Below are positions 23,326 to 34,588 of a stretch of DNA of 64,000 nt, piece after piece. Location: NCBI GenBank assembly GCA_965112735.1, contig OZ218951.1, positions 558,001 through 622,000 on the forward strand. The letters are read 5' to 3'. The first letter of the stretch is position 1; the number at the start of each line of letters is the position of its first letter. Made by a program: the position numbers and the translations under genes. The stretch comes from Phaeosaccion multiseriatum (lineage: Eukaryota; Ochrophyta, other classes). The notes under the pieces are model-generated. The model did not search any database. It was not told the DNA's origin and was given only the letters and a program-made list of their open reading frames with translations.

Positions 23326-25115
23326 TCAACAAGTGCATACGGAGGCGTCCGGAGCGGCCTGCGCACAGGCGGGCAGGCTGCCCTTGGCGTTGCTAATGAC
23401 GACATTGTCCAGCGTCACCGTCTCGTACCAGCGCGTAAAATCCCCCGCGATCCTTAGCTCCTGAGAGAGAGAGAGAGAGGGAGAGAGATCATTAGATTAG
23501 AGACAGAGACAAAGAGCGAAAAACGAAAGGGGGTGGTCGGCACCAGCCGGCACGCCATCGGGCCCATGGCGCAGCTATCGGCGATCGCTCAATAGCGCAT
23601 CAAGGGTCGACCTTACCGTGAGACCGCTTAGCACCTCGATGAGCTCACACTTGGAAGGGGCCTTCCACGCGGTCAGCGTGTTCTCTGGGTCTTTGAGCCA
23701 GCCGCTGCCCTCCTTAAGAGGGAGGGAGAAACGGGTGGCTCTGCCATCAAACCCGCCCGTCTTGGTCAGGGGATAGGCTAGAGTCACACCCGTCTTTTTG
23801 GCACACTTCTCACAATACAGCTCCACGATATGCAAGTCCGCATGGCCTTGTGTGATGGAAGAAAAGTCCCCGGCAAAGGAGCCAATGTCAAAGCTGAGCT
23901 GACCTCCATAGGCTATCCCCCAGTTGCCCTGGTAGGCCTTTGGTGCTTTGAAGGACCACAAAGAACTGTCGTCGCCACTTGCAGTGTCTGCGTGGATGAG
24001 GCCATCACTTCCCGAGACAAAATACGACATGAGGCCTCGGCTGCTGGGTTCAAAGGCAGCTCTGCTGCATTTGGCGGCCTGAAGGGGTGGGGGAGGGTGG
24101 AGGAGGGTAAGCCAAGGGCGAAGGAGTCTTGTCTCACTCAGTGCCTGGTGGGCTTGCTCCTCTGGAGGGGAGGATCATCTTTGACTGATTTACTCCTTGC
24201 CTCCGCCTGCCCTCCCTCCTCGGGGACCGTATACTTCTCTGTCCCTCACCTTTCCGCTTGTGGGCATGGTGCGTTGACAGACGCTCCACGTCTCGTGGCT
24301 CAGGGCGAAGTCACTGCTCACCAGTGCCCCCGACGGAGGGACGAGGTACACAGTACCTGGCTGGGACTGGCTGCTGCTGGCACTTTCGCTCACCGTGTAA
24401 GTGAAGGTCGTCGCTCCAGTCGAAGACGCTGAGAGGAAGGGATGGGGGGGGATCGGGCGGCAGGGCGGGAATGCCGTTGTGAGTCAAGGGTGTCTTCTCA
24501 CGTGGCACATTGAGAAGAAAGCTCAAGGAGTGAGGCGACGCACCAATCAAGGGGTGAGGCGACGCACCAACATGCACAACAGTCGTTCTTCTCGCACCCT
24601 CCTCAGCGCAAACAACACGCACCTGCAGCGGGGGGTACGTACAGCACACGCCCCGCCCCATCGCTGACCCTGTCTCCACTGGTGATGGCTGTGCCTTGCT
24701 TCGGCTCATAGCCGTAGCTGCTGTAGATGCTGCTCAGCTGGTACAAACTGCCGCCCTTTGGGAGACTGGCGATTGTGTAGGCCAGGCTATCCCCGTCTAG
24801 GTCGAAACCAGGAAGCCGTACTACCACCTCGCCGCCCGCAGGCACGACAACGAGCGAGTGTAGCGCAAGGGGCGTGTTCTCCGCCGTACACACCAAACCA
24901 CCACGGAGCAAGCAGCAGAGAAGGACCGCGTAGGCAGCCACCATCAAGGACAGGGATCGAGGGCGGCTCCTTGGGCTTGACCACCCCGCTGAGGTGCTCT
25001 TCGCTGTCGCTTGGCCTTGTGATGCACGTCTGCGTCTCCTCCGGCTTCCCCTCGTGCTGTCGCTGATGCTGTCTCCGCATGGGCTGCCACAAGCTTTGCA
25101 TGACGGCATCGTCAT
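23326..25115 (-). CDS. Secreted protein with cadherin-like and laminin-IV-like domains
   Basis: Four exons: 25115-24623, 24428-24250, 24078-23617 and 23460-23326, about 422 residues. A second Met at 24944 begins MVAAYAVLLCCLLRGGLVC, a good signal peptide; starting there would remove a 57-residue Arg-rich leader, so the start is uncertain. Next comes a cadherin-like/tandem-95 style segment (LPGFDLDGDSLAYTIASLP ... TTFTYTVSE). Exons 3-4 resemble a laminin IV (B) domain: SYFVSG, LWSFKAPKAYQGNWG, YGGQLSFDIGSF, a CxxC pair and, in exon 4, ELRIAGDFTRWYETVTLDNV. Such domains occur in extracellular matrix and cell-surface proteins. There is no membrane anchor after the signal, so secretion is likely. 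The gene faces the WD40 gene with about 140 bp between the two ATGs. Confidence 0.7.
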
Positions 25116-25254
25116 TTGGAAATCGGAAAGGCTTGTAAATAAAAAAACCAATTCGTTCCGTTAAGTGGAGATTATGTCACGAAAATTCATTGACTTATAA
25201 TCGCGATTCAAAATCTCCAGCGTTGGTATCTCGGGAAAGGAAAAAGAAAAAGAC
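25116..25254. promoter_or_regulatory. Compact bidirectional promoter
   Basis: Only 139 bp separate the two divergent upstream ATGs (25115 minus, 25255 plus). The interval is distinctly AT-rich (TAAATAAAAAAACC, TTATAATCGCGATTC) compared with the flanking coding DNA, as expected of a shared core promoter. If the minus gene starts at 24944 the interval is 310 bp. Confidence 0.55.
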
Positions 25255-27455
25255 ATGCTGCAGGACGAGGGCGTACGGGCCGACGCAGAGGAGGACGAGA
25301 CGGGGCTGCGTCTGTGCTGGGTGAGGCAAGGCGAGGGGAAGAAACAGCAGCGGCAAGGTACGGCTGACCACAGCAGCAGCTCCAGCAGCAGCAGCAGCAG
25401 CACCAGGAGCACCGGGGGGGGCAGCTCGAGGGGACTCGGTGCAAATGGATCGGAGGCACTAGAAGAATTGGTCGTCACGGCGGTGTGCGTGGATCCCAAC
25501 ACCGCAGAGGATACTCTGGGAATATGCTACTCGGACGGGAGCTTCCGGGTGCAGCCCATGAGCACCGCAGCTGCCAAAGGCCTCGGGGCGCGTACGGGTG
25601 AAGCGGGGGGAGCAACGGGGGTGGAAGCCGCAGAAGAAGAGCAAGGTGGGGCGGAGTATAGCGTCTTTTTGTCCACCTTGGCGGTGCCCCTTCCTCCTCC
25701 GAGTGGAGAAGAAGCCGGGGGTCGGGATTGGAGACGCATAGGCGGGCACCTGTCCTCCTCTGAAGCAGCAGCAGCTGCGGCGGCAGCGGCGGGAGGCGGC
25801 CCGCCCACCTCTTTCCTCGACCCCCTCCCTCCCAAGAGAGTGAACGAGGCATGGCTTACTGCCAGCTTCATCCCGCACTTCCCGGGCCGTCTCGCCTTTA
25901 TCCAGGGCCACTCCAACCGAGTCATGCTCACTTCGCTGCCGCTGCCCACAAGCGAGGAGGAACAGATTCAGCAGGAGCAGGAGAAGCAGATGGGGCTTCG
26001 CAGTAGCAGCAACTGGAGGAGGGGCGTCGAGGGCAGCCGGGTGCATCTGCTGGGAGGGCACGAGGAGAGGGTGCGCTGCCTCACGGTGTGTAAGCAGGGG
26101 CGCTTGCTGTTGTCTGGCGACGACGCGGGCGTAGTGAGCTGCTGGAGGCTGTCAAGCTCTGCCTCTGCTGAAGAGGAGGACGAGGAGGAAGACGACGAGG
26201 AGGAGGACGGCGACGAAGACGAAGCTAGGCAGTGGGGAGGGGGGAGGAGGGGAGTCTACTTCCAGGATGATAATGACAGAGCCTCTCTTTTGGAGGACCT
26301 CAGCGAGGGTAATGAGAGCGGCCCTTCGTCAGGGGGGAGTGTCTACAACGCCACTGCAGTCGCCTGCTCGGGGCCCGTCCTGGCTCTGGCCTGCGTAGAG
26401 ACCGACCCTCAGCGGCAGCAGCAACAGGAGCAACAGTATGGCAGCAGGAGAGGCGACGACGTGTTTGCCACTGCGGGTGTGGGTGGCCAGCTCAAGGTGT
26501 GGAAAGCTTGTTGGAGGAAGGACTCTCCTCTTGCTCGGGGTGGGATGAGAACGGAGACAGGGACGGGCGAGTTGAGGTTGGAAGAGCTGTTCTGCATCCA
26601 GCTCGGGGTGCAGATCACTAGCCTCGCCATTGCTGTGGACTGGGAGGGAGGAGTCGCTGCCAAGGACAGCGGCATCATTGGTAGCAGCAGTAGCAGTAGC
26701 AGCAGCAGCAGCAGCAATAGCAGTAGTAGTAGTAGTAGTAGTAGTAGCAGCAGCAGCAGCAGCAGTAGCAACGGTGATATGATGGCGGGAGTGCGTCTGG
26801 CGGCGGGGACTGTGGACGGAGACGTGGTCAGCTACCGCCTGAGGCTGGACATGGAGTCACAGCGGCACCTGCGTCGGGTACGGCAGTTACGGAAGTTGCG
26901 GCAGTTTCGACAACAGTCATTCGGCGCGCAGGGGGGCGGGTTTGGAGGCGGGAGGGGGGAGGAGGCCGAGGATGAGGAGGAGGAGGAGGAGGAGGAGGAG
27001 ACGAAGCTGCTGGCGATGCTCTGTGTGTTGGAGGGGAAGTTGCAGGACACTCGCGAGCCCATCGCCAAAGTGGCCTTCTCTTCCAAGGAGGCGCTGCTCA
27101 TCGGCGCGGCGGCTGATGGAGTGGTGCGCATGTACCGCCCACCCTCACAGAAGCACACTGCCATATCACCAACTCCTGCTGCTGGTGGGTGTGGTGATGG
27201 CGCCGAGGAGAGCGGCAAGGCGGGGCCTGAGCAGCGGGGAGGGCCGCAGGAGTGGAAGCTTGTCGCTCAGTGTGACATGGGCTCGTTCCCCGCCACCGCG
27301 CAGTTCCTGCTTCCCTTGGCCACGCGTGCCTTCGGGCAGGACGGAATGAGGAGGAAGGAGCAGCTCCTGGCCGTGGGCATGCGAGGCATGGTGAAGGTGT
27401 GGCCCACAGCGGCGCTTCCCAAGAAGGCCCGAGCTGTGCCGCAGCAGTTCGTCTT

Positions 27456-27488
<33 letters not shown>

Positions 27489-29889
27489 CGTGGTGATGGG
27501 GGGTGGACGGTCGCAGAGAGAGGGCGAGGAAGACGAGGACGAAGGCGTCCCGCGCTCTGCGCCTTTACCCCAGCCTTTACCGCAGCCTTTGCCGCAGCAG
27601 CCCGACAACCAGAGCAGTCGGACGGCGACCTTCGAAGGTGGTGGTAGTGGTGGTGGTGGTGGTGAGGGCAACGTGGCGCTTGATTGGGCGATGCACGGCG
27701 GCGAGTACGATGAAGCGGAGGAGTCCGATGAGGGTGGCGAAGAAGACGGCGCGTATGATAGTGATGGCGACAGCAGCAGAAGCAACAGCAACAGCAGCAG
27801 CAGCAGGAGGAGGAGGAGGAGGAGGAGGGGGAGGCAAGGCCGGCATGAGCGCGTCGTGAGCTTCTCGGAGGAGCCCCCTCGGGTCCACGTCATTCCTCCC
27901 CAGCCACCCCCCGGGGCTGCGGTAGGAGGGACACGAGAGAGCGCTGATCGGGGCGATGCGGGTGGACTTGCGCAGCAGTCGCCAAGACGGGATGGCAGGG
28001 ACGAGGGCAGTGACAGTGAGAGAGATGATGAGGACGAGGAGGAGGGAGACGACAAGGAAAACGCCTCTGGCAATACGATCAAGCGTTTCAGCGAAGGGGT
28101 GGCCATCAGGGAGGGGAGCAGCAGCGGCGGCAGCAGCAGCGGCAGCAGGGGTGATGGGAGTACAAGCAGTAGTGAGAATGGGAGAGGGAATGGGAGCGGG
28201 GATGGGAGTGTGGGTGGGGCCGGAAATGACCCTGACACGTTTTTCTTCGACGTGGTTCCGTCCGCGCTGCAGGAGCCTTCTCTGCTCTCCTCGTACGCCC
28301 TTCAGGAGGCCTTGGCGCGTGAGATGGGAGGTGAGGGAGTGAGCGAGCGAGGGAGGGAGGGGAGGGAGGGAGGGAGTGGTAGAGTCGTTTAGAAGTGCAT
28401 TTACGATGGCACGATTTTCATCGCCCCCCCCTCCCTCGCTCTCACACGCCCTATCCTTCTGCAACCCCCCTACCCACGGCTTCCTTCTCTCCCTCCCTCC
28501 CTCCCTCCCTCCCTTCCTGCCTCCCTTCCTTCCCTTCCATCCTTCCTCCCTCCCTTCCATCCTTCCCCCCTCCCTCCCTTCCTTCCTTCCCTTCCATCCT
28601 TCCTCCCTCCCTCCCATCTTTCCGCCCTCCCTTCCTCCCTCCCTCACCCTCCCTCCCCTCCCTCCCTCCCTTACCCTCCTTCCCTCCCTCCCTCCCTCCT
28701 TCCCTCCCTCCCCAGAGGAGTTCGACGCTCGGGAGGCCGAAGAGGAGCTTCGTAGAGGGGAGGCATCGGGGCTGCTGCTGAGGAGGGAGACTGTGGCTGC
28801 GGCAGGGGCGGCCGTCAACGTGCCCCTCGGGGAGAAGCAATACTCGGGCCTGGTCAAGGTGTGTGGGCGCGTGGGCGTGGGCGTGGGCGTGAGTGCGGGT
28901 GCGCGCACCGACTCTCTTTGTGGCGTTTTAACTGTGGGCGGTCATACCCCCTTTTCTATGATACTCCTACTCACAGACTCCTGCTCCCCTCTCCTCTCCT
29001 CTCCATGCAAAACGGTGCAAATTGTGCCAACTGTGTGGCAAAAATGTCAAAATGTGCAAATGTCCTCCTCTTTCAGGTGAACCTCAGCGACGTGGACGTG
29101 CCGGAAGGTCGACCCAGGAGGGTGAGAAGGCAGATACGCCAGCCACCGCAGGAAGGCAAAGGAGGAGAGGGGGGGGGAGGAGGAGGAGGAGGAGGGGGGG
29201 AGGGCGGAGGAGGAGGCGGACCGGGGACTGCTGCTGCTGATGCTCGGAGAGACGCGCTCAACATGACGGAGGTAAGGGAGAGAGGGGGGCACGGTGGCGC
29301 TATATGCCTCTAGAATATCCCGCCATAGGATGATAGGATGATAAGTGTTTGGGGCAGACACACCAGCCTCGTCGCTCACGTCCGTATATGTGCCCATATG
29401 CCACATAAATGCTCGAATGCAATGCAACGAATGCATCAGGCGGACCTTCGCTTCGGCATCCCCGGGGGGGTGGAGCCTGTGCATCGCTCAGACAACTCCC
29501 AAGCCGTCTCGGTGGGGGCACAAGAGCTAGGTCAGTAAGTCAGTAACAGCGTCAGGGCTTGGTCAGTAATAGTGTCCGTTCACCACAGCCCTGTTCTCGC
29601 CCTCTTTCCTCCTCTCTCATGTGACTGGTGCTGCCATGCCTTGACGTCTCTTTCTACTGCTCCTCCTATCCTCCTCTCCTCATGTGTTCCTCTGTGCCTC
29701 CCATCCTCTCTCCCCCACTCCCCATTTCCCGCCCATATACCTCCATCCATCCACCTGCCTGCAGGCCTCTCCGACGCCGACCTCATCGCCTTTGCAGCGG
29801 CTGCAGACTCGGACGTTTCATCCGCAGAGAAGATGATGGGGGTGAAGGGCATGTGGCAAGAGCGAGACCTCTCATCGGCCTTCGGCTGA
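25255..29889 (+). CDS. WD40-repeat-like beta-propeller protein with low-complexity inserts
   Basis: Five exons: 25255-28330 (3.1 kb, by far the longest exon here), 28716-28858, 29077-29271, 29440-29530 and 29765-29889, about 1209 residues. WD-like blades are visible: GHEERVRCLTVCKQGRLLLS with SGDDAGVVSCWRL, a FATAGVGGQLKVWKA blade, RLAAGTVDGDVVSYRL, IGAAADGVVRMYRP and LLAVGMRGMVKVWP. Between blades there are long Ser, Gln, Gly, Glu/Asp and Arg tracts, many of them pure trinucleotide repeats. The C-terminal third is acidic/Ser-rich and ends in short helical segments (LSDADLIAFAAAAD). Probably a scaffold protein; I could not assign an orthologue because the blades are divergent. Confidence 0.75.
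28487..28715 (+). repeat. CCCT/CCTT repeat filling intron 1 up to the splice acceptor
   Basis: A degenerate pyrimidine tetranucleotide repeat runs about 220 bp and ends in the CCCAG acceptor at 28715, acting as a giant polypyrimidine tract. The same intron starts with a purine-rich GTGAGGGAGTGAGCGAGC series. Confidence 0.9.
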
Positions 29890-29958
29890 CTGGCTGACGA
29901 AGGAGTGACGGAGGGGAGCGAGAAGAGGGGGGAGGGGCTTGGTTTGCCTGCCTGTCTA

Positions 29959-29992
<34 letters not shown>

Positions 29993-30628
29993 TACGTGCC
30001 TGCCTGTCTACCTGCCTGCCTGTCTACCTGCCTGCCTCTGTGTCTTTTCTGCCTAGACTGTCCGTATCATTGGTTTCTTCTGCTCGGACTTGGTTTTGGA
30101 TTTTTGACTTCTGTCGGGTAGGAGCCCACAACGGCGGAAGGGGGTTTTCTGGAGGAAAGGCAGGGGGGCGAAAGCGAAATATAACTCAGGGGCGGGCGGA
30201 GAGATTCGTGCCGCTCACACATACGCGAGAGCAAGGTGAGCCTTTGGCTTTGTTGGGGAAACTGTCGACATCGTACGAGCACCTCGATAAACTGTGCAGC
30301 CATTTGCCAAAAATGCATTCTGTGTTCGATTTGATGGAAGAGGACAGCTTCTTCGCGAGCAATGCACTACACCGTCCTACACACACAGATTGAGGGGCGG
30401 GGCGGTGATGCCATTCACTCGCCCCCAGCATCCCCGTCCTGACACCAGCTACACCTCGAGAGCTGCCTGCCAACAACCCCGTCCTGACACCCGCTACACC
30501 TCGAGAGCTGCCTGCCAACAACCCCGTCCTGACACCCGCTACACCTCTAGGGATGCCTGCCAACAACCCCGTCCTGACACCAGCTACACCTCTAGGGATG
30601 CCTGCCAACAACCCCGTCCTGACACCCG
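29890..30628. other. Convergent intergenic region with CTGC repeat and 45-bp tandem repeat
   Basis: Contains a CCTG/CTGT repeat at about 29946-30040, plausible 3' UTRs, and the 45-bp tandem repeat array listed separately. No other exon recognised. Confidence 0.5.
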
Positions 30629-30650
30629 CTACACCTCTAGGGATGCCTGC
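30425..30650. repeat. 45-bp tandem repeat, about five copies
   Basis: Unit of 45 bp containing CCTGCCAACAACCCCGTCCT and a CTCGAGAG or CTCTAGGGAT variant segment. The copy nearest the coiled-coil gene overlaps its last codons. The minus-strand stop (30629-30631) sits inside it. Confidence 0.9.
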
Positions 30651-33160
30651 AGCTCCTCGTAGGCCCTCCGCTGCTCGTCTTGCGCTTTCCGCAGACGCTC
30701 GATCATCGCGTCCTCGTCGCTGGGAGGGGCGACGGCAGCAGATGGGCAAGATCAGGAGAGGGGGGGGGGGGGGTAGCAGGTGGTCGGTCCAGACAACAGG
30801 AGGAGGGGCAGGAGGGAAATAGAGGCGGGGCAGGGTGGGTAGGGTAAGAAGATGAGAACGGAAGGGCATGCAGACGTTCATGCTTTCACGCAACCGACCA
30901 TTCAACACCCTGTTTATTCCTTTCTTGTCATCCTTCGCCGAGCCATCATGTTGTTGTATCACCAACTGCTGTACCACGACCGCACTACACACTTTGATAC
31001 TTACGCTTCCATCTTTGCGATTTGCTCGACGGCGGCCTTGGCCCTGGCGGCCTCTCGCTCTAGCCTCGCCTCGTACTCCCTCTGCTGCCTTCTCTTTCGC
31101 TCGTCCTCCTCCTGCTCCTTCTTGAGCTTTGCCACTTCTCTCCGCTGCCGCATCACTTCGTTGCGCTTGCGGTTGTCCTCCATCTGAGAAGGACGGAGTC
31201 GCACGGCACACACGCGCGCGAAAGCACACGCACAAATACACACACGCACACACACACACACACGCACACACACACACACACGCACACACACACACATACA
31301 CATACATACAAACCCACCGGTGCATGATTGTTGGATGTCCCGGTCAGAGAGATATTCGTGATGAAGAGGGGATGTGCGAACGAGGCCATTTCGGGCGGCT
31401 CCCTTGGCGCTAGGCCCTCACTGCTGGGCTGGGCGGTCGCCTAGTAAACTGAAACTGAAACACGTGCGTACCTGCTTGGCGCGAACCTCCTCGTAGTTCA
31501 AGAGCAACTCCTGCTTCTCCTTCCGCGCCCCCTGCGCTGCGGCCTTGCGCGCCCGTGTCAGCCCCTGGGCGAGAGCGAGAGAGAGAGCACAGGGGGGGGG
31601 GGAGTGAAATACACGCAGCAGGGCCCACTATAAGCAAGGATACGTGCACAGGACTCTTTCCGACTTGGGCCGCACGCACCACCTCTTATCCCACCCACAC
31701 ATGACGCAAGGGTCCACCTCCACTCTTCCTTACCCTCTCCCTCCCTCCAAAGCATCCCTCCCTCCCGGATCCTTCCCGAACCCCTCCTGGACCCCTCCTG
31801 GACCCCTCCTGGACCCCTCCTGGACCCTTCCTGGACCCTTCCGGACTCACACCACACCCACCTGCTTGGTGGCCTCTAGCTGCTTACTCTGCACGCTCTT
31901 GGCCCTCTGGATGCGCTGCTGCCCTTCCGCGCCCACCTTGTGCTGCTGCTGCAGCTGGGCCTCCCTCTTCCGCTCCTTGTCCTCGTTGCGCCGCTTGTGC
32001 TGGAGGATTTCCTTGGCACGTCTCCGCGTGTCGTCGACCTTGCGCTGGGCCTTCTCCTCCTCTGCTCGCAGGTGCGCCAACCTGAGGCCCAAGAGGGACG
32101 GCATAACGCAGGAACGGAGGAAGGAAGGAAGGAAAGAGAAGGGATGGAGGGGAGCCCGTGCATTCAGGGACGAAGAAGAGGCGTCAGTCGCAGGAGCTCT
32201 GGCCGGGGGGAGAGGTAGTGGGAGGAGGTTGGTGGGGCAGCAGCAGCCGATTGATCTTCACTGTCAGCCCGGGCACCCATGACACCATGTCAGCTCCCTT
32301 GTGTTGCCGCCCTGTACAGCCATGGACAGCCCGCCGCCAACAGACCCTCCTCCTGCCCGCTTTGCCTCCTCTGCCTTTAGGTGGCCCTCAAGGTCAATGG
32401 TTCCTCGGGTCGGATTTGTCTCTTCTCTATCCTCTCTTTAGCTGCACCTTACTGAGACAAGGTTTGGGCTCTGTACCGTATGTATACCTGTTGGCCAGCA
32501 GCTGCACATCTGCCTCTGCTCTCTTTCGGTCATTCTAATAGGGGAGGCAAGCGGCAGCAGAGCGGTAGAGGGAGAACAGCAGTACACGATTGAAGTGGAG
32601 TCAGCGGACGTGTAAATAGAGCAAGGTTGTGGGGCAGACAAGCAGCATGTATGGGGGAAGAAGAGCGGTGGACGGCGGGGACAGGAAGGAACCGGAAGGC
32701 ATGTGCTCATGCCTCTCCCACCTTGGCAACGAGCATGGCGCTGCTCATCTTCGCCCCTGTGCTAGTGGAGCTGTTGGACCGTACGGACGCATTTCCTGTG
32801 GAAGGCCTCCGCTGCAGTGAGGGAGGCTGCAAACAGAAAGGCAGGGGTGGCACAGAGTGGGCAAAATATTGAAGCGAGTGTGAGGGACGGAAGTATAAGA
32901 TGGAGAGAGGGGAAGATAAGGGAGAGGGGGGAGGAAAGAGCCTAACCAAACATGGTCGTGGACGGGAGAGGAAAATATCAAAGAGAGATTGGGGGGAGAA
33001 AGAGAGAAAGGGTTGTCTCAAAATTTGAATTACAAGTCCAATTACACCCTAGCTCTCAGATCACCACACCCCAGCAGTCTTCCCTCACCTTTAGACTGCT
33101 GCTGCTTCCCTTCCTGGCAAGGGTGGTGCCCACCGAGGGCTTCTCCTCCGTCGCGGGCAT
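30629..33160 (-). CDS. Small coiled-coil protein of unknown function
   Basis: Seven exons: 33160-33089, 32811-32722, 32534-32488, 32081-31862, 31564-31472, 31183-31005 and 30719-30629, 263 residues. It starts [20 protein letters not shown]. After a Ser/Thr-rich N-terminus of about 50 residues, nearly the whole protein is charged and helical with heptad-like spacing: [80 protein letters not shown]. It ends ELQASLEV, where the stop codon is supplied by the first unit of the 45-bp repeat. No enzymatic motif is present. It could be a cytoskeletal or ciliary structural protein, but nothing specific supports that. Confidence 0.78.
31206..31312 (+). repeat. CA/CGCA repeat in coiled-coil gene intron
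   Basis: ACAC and ACGCAC units over about 105 bp, inside the intron between exons 5 and 6 of the minus-strand gene, directly 5' of its acceptor on that strand (read there as GTGTGCGTG). Confidence 0.9.
31780..31842. repeat. 11-bp tandem repeat (ACCCCTCCTGG)
   Basis: About six head-to-tail copies of ACCCCTCCTGG or the ACCCTTCCTGG variant in the intron between exons 4 and 5 of the coiled-coil gene. Confidence 0.85.
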
Positions 33161-33830
33161 TGTAGAGTCTTGGACCATATATGCACGGCCTTCGCGGCTC
33201 CCACGAGGCCTGTCCAGCTGAGGCCGCCAAGGGCAAGGGGAGAGGAGGAACCGCTGTCGGTCAACTTTCTACAGGAGGGGTATTATACCGCTCCCATAGC
33301 TTGTAAGAGGGGAGGAGCACAGAGATTCTGTAACGGAACCTGCCAGGAAGGTTGGTGGTCCTTCTCAACAAATGACAACGCATAGGACCTAGGGCACCAG
33401 CGTTAATTTCGGGTCTCTATCGCGCGAATATGGAGCCCACATCCCATTACAACAGAGCCCACAGCTGCTCGTATAATATAGGAACCCGTCCGACGCGTTG
33501 CCCGATTAGCTCAGGAGAAACCGAGGAGGAGGACCAGCGCCCTTCCTTTTGAGACCTTTCCCCCCCTCCCTCCCCTCGTCTCTCGGATATCCCTTGAAGA
33601 CATTCAACGAGTAAGTGGTTCATGGGAGGAAGGGTTTGCCGGCTGTGCGGGTGCTTATGCCCTGATGCGATCGAGCACTTCTATCTTGTCATGCTGTCGT
33701 AGTCTCTGCTGCGAGTACTTTAAAACCCGAGGATGTTGGAGGTCAGGAAGGTGCACGTCCTGATCCCGCCTCATCCCCACTCCCGCGCTCTCTTCTTCTC
33801 CTTTGACTATTCCATGCAGTGGACACCATT
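33161..33830. other. Divergent intergenic region
   Basis: Upstream DNA for the coiled-coil gene (minus) and the small basic protein gene (plus). A segment near 33505-33520 (CCCGATTAGCTCAGGAG) looks like a tRNA 5' end but lacks a T-arm; see rejected items. No other feature identified. Confidence 0.4.
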
Positions 33831-34588
33831 ATGGCTTTGGACGTCAATTCTTCCAATGTCGATTGGCTGGATGAGCAAGGTGCGTCGTCTCTCAGTCCTC
33901 TCTCTCTCTCTCTTTTAACCCCCCTCTCTCCAAGAAAGAGTGCTTGTTGAAGCTCAAGCTCTGCCCCACTCTTACCTTGCTTGCGCCTCTCGTTGACCGC
34001 GCGCAGTCTTCCCGTACTGGAACCAGGCAGTGAAATACGAGTCCGTCTGGGAAGTAGTCGAATGGCTTATTCAATCAGGTAAATGATTCTCCACACGCGC
34101 CTTTTCCCTCCTGTGCCTAATCTGCCTTGCTCCCCCCCCCCTCCTCCTTAACCTCCCCTGATCCCCTCCCGGTTTCGACTCCCTCCCCTCCCCACGCAGA
34201 TGCCATCCTCGCCAATGTGGTTCTGATTGAGATCGTGGAGTTCAAAGTAGTGTTCCGCAAGATGCGAGCCGCGGTCAAGGAGGCGCTGGCCTGTCCGCCC
34301 CCTCAGGGTCCTCAGGAGCCGGGCAATGGCAAGACCGGCGGCACCAACAATCGCCACAAGAGGAAGAAGAGCTTTGCCGCAGGCCACGATGCCGCGAATG
34401 AAGCAGCTGCAGTAGTTGGTGATACAGCTAGAAGTGCCAACAGGAGAGGCGTCGCTCCCTCAACCCCACGCGCAAAGCAGGGGAAGGCCCCCTCCTCGCG
34501 ACCTCCTCCTCCTGTCGCTGCTCGAGGGAGAGGCCTGGGGCGGCGAGGCATGACGCCAGGAGGAGGGTGGTCAGGAAAGCGCGCATGA
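33831..34588 (+). CDS. Small basic protein of unknown function
   Basis: Three exons, 33831-33879, 34007-34078 and 34200-34588, 169 residues, all phases consistent. It begins MALDVNSSNVDWLDEQVFPY. The first 65 residues are hydrophobic/aromatic and look folded (WNQAVKYESVWEVVEWLIQS; ILANVVLIEIVEFKVVFRKM), probably two amphipathic helices or a small alpha/beta domain. The rest is basic, Pro/Gly/Arg-rich and probably disordered, with an HKRKK cluster resembling a nuclear signal. I do not recognise the family. Confidence 0.65.

Noticed and set aside
27267-28908. Long minus-strand frames opposite the WD40 gene
   Set aside because: Shadows of trinucleotide-repeat coding DNA in the real plus-strand exon.
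30186-31325. Minus-strand frame with 15-residue repeats ([12 protein letters not shown])
   Set aside because: It reads the 45-bp array and neighbouring introns in a different frame from the supported coiled-coil exons; splice phases favour the coiled-coil frame.
33500-33575. tRNA-like 5' end (CCCGATTAGCTCAGG)
   Set aside because: Only the A-box-like start matches; no T-arm, anticodon stem or acceptor complement follows at the right distance.
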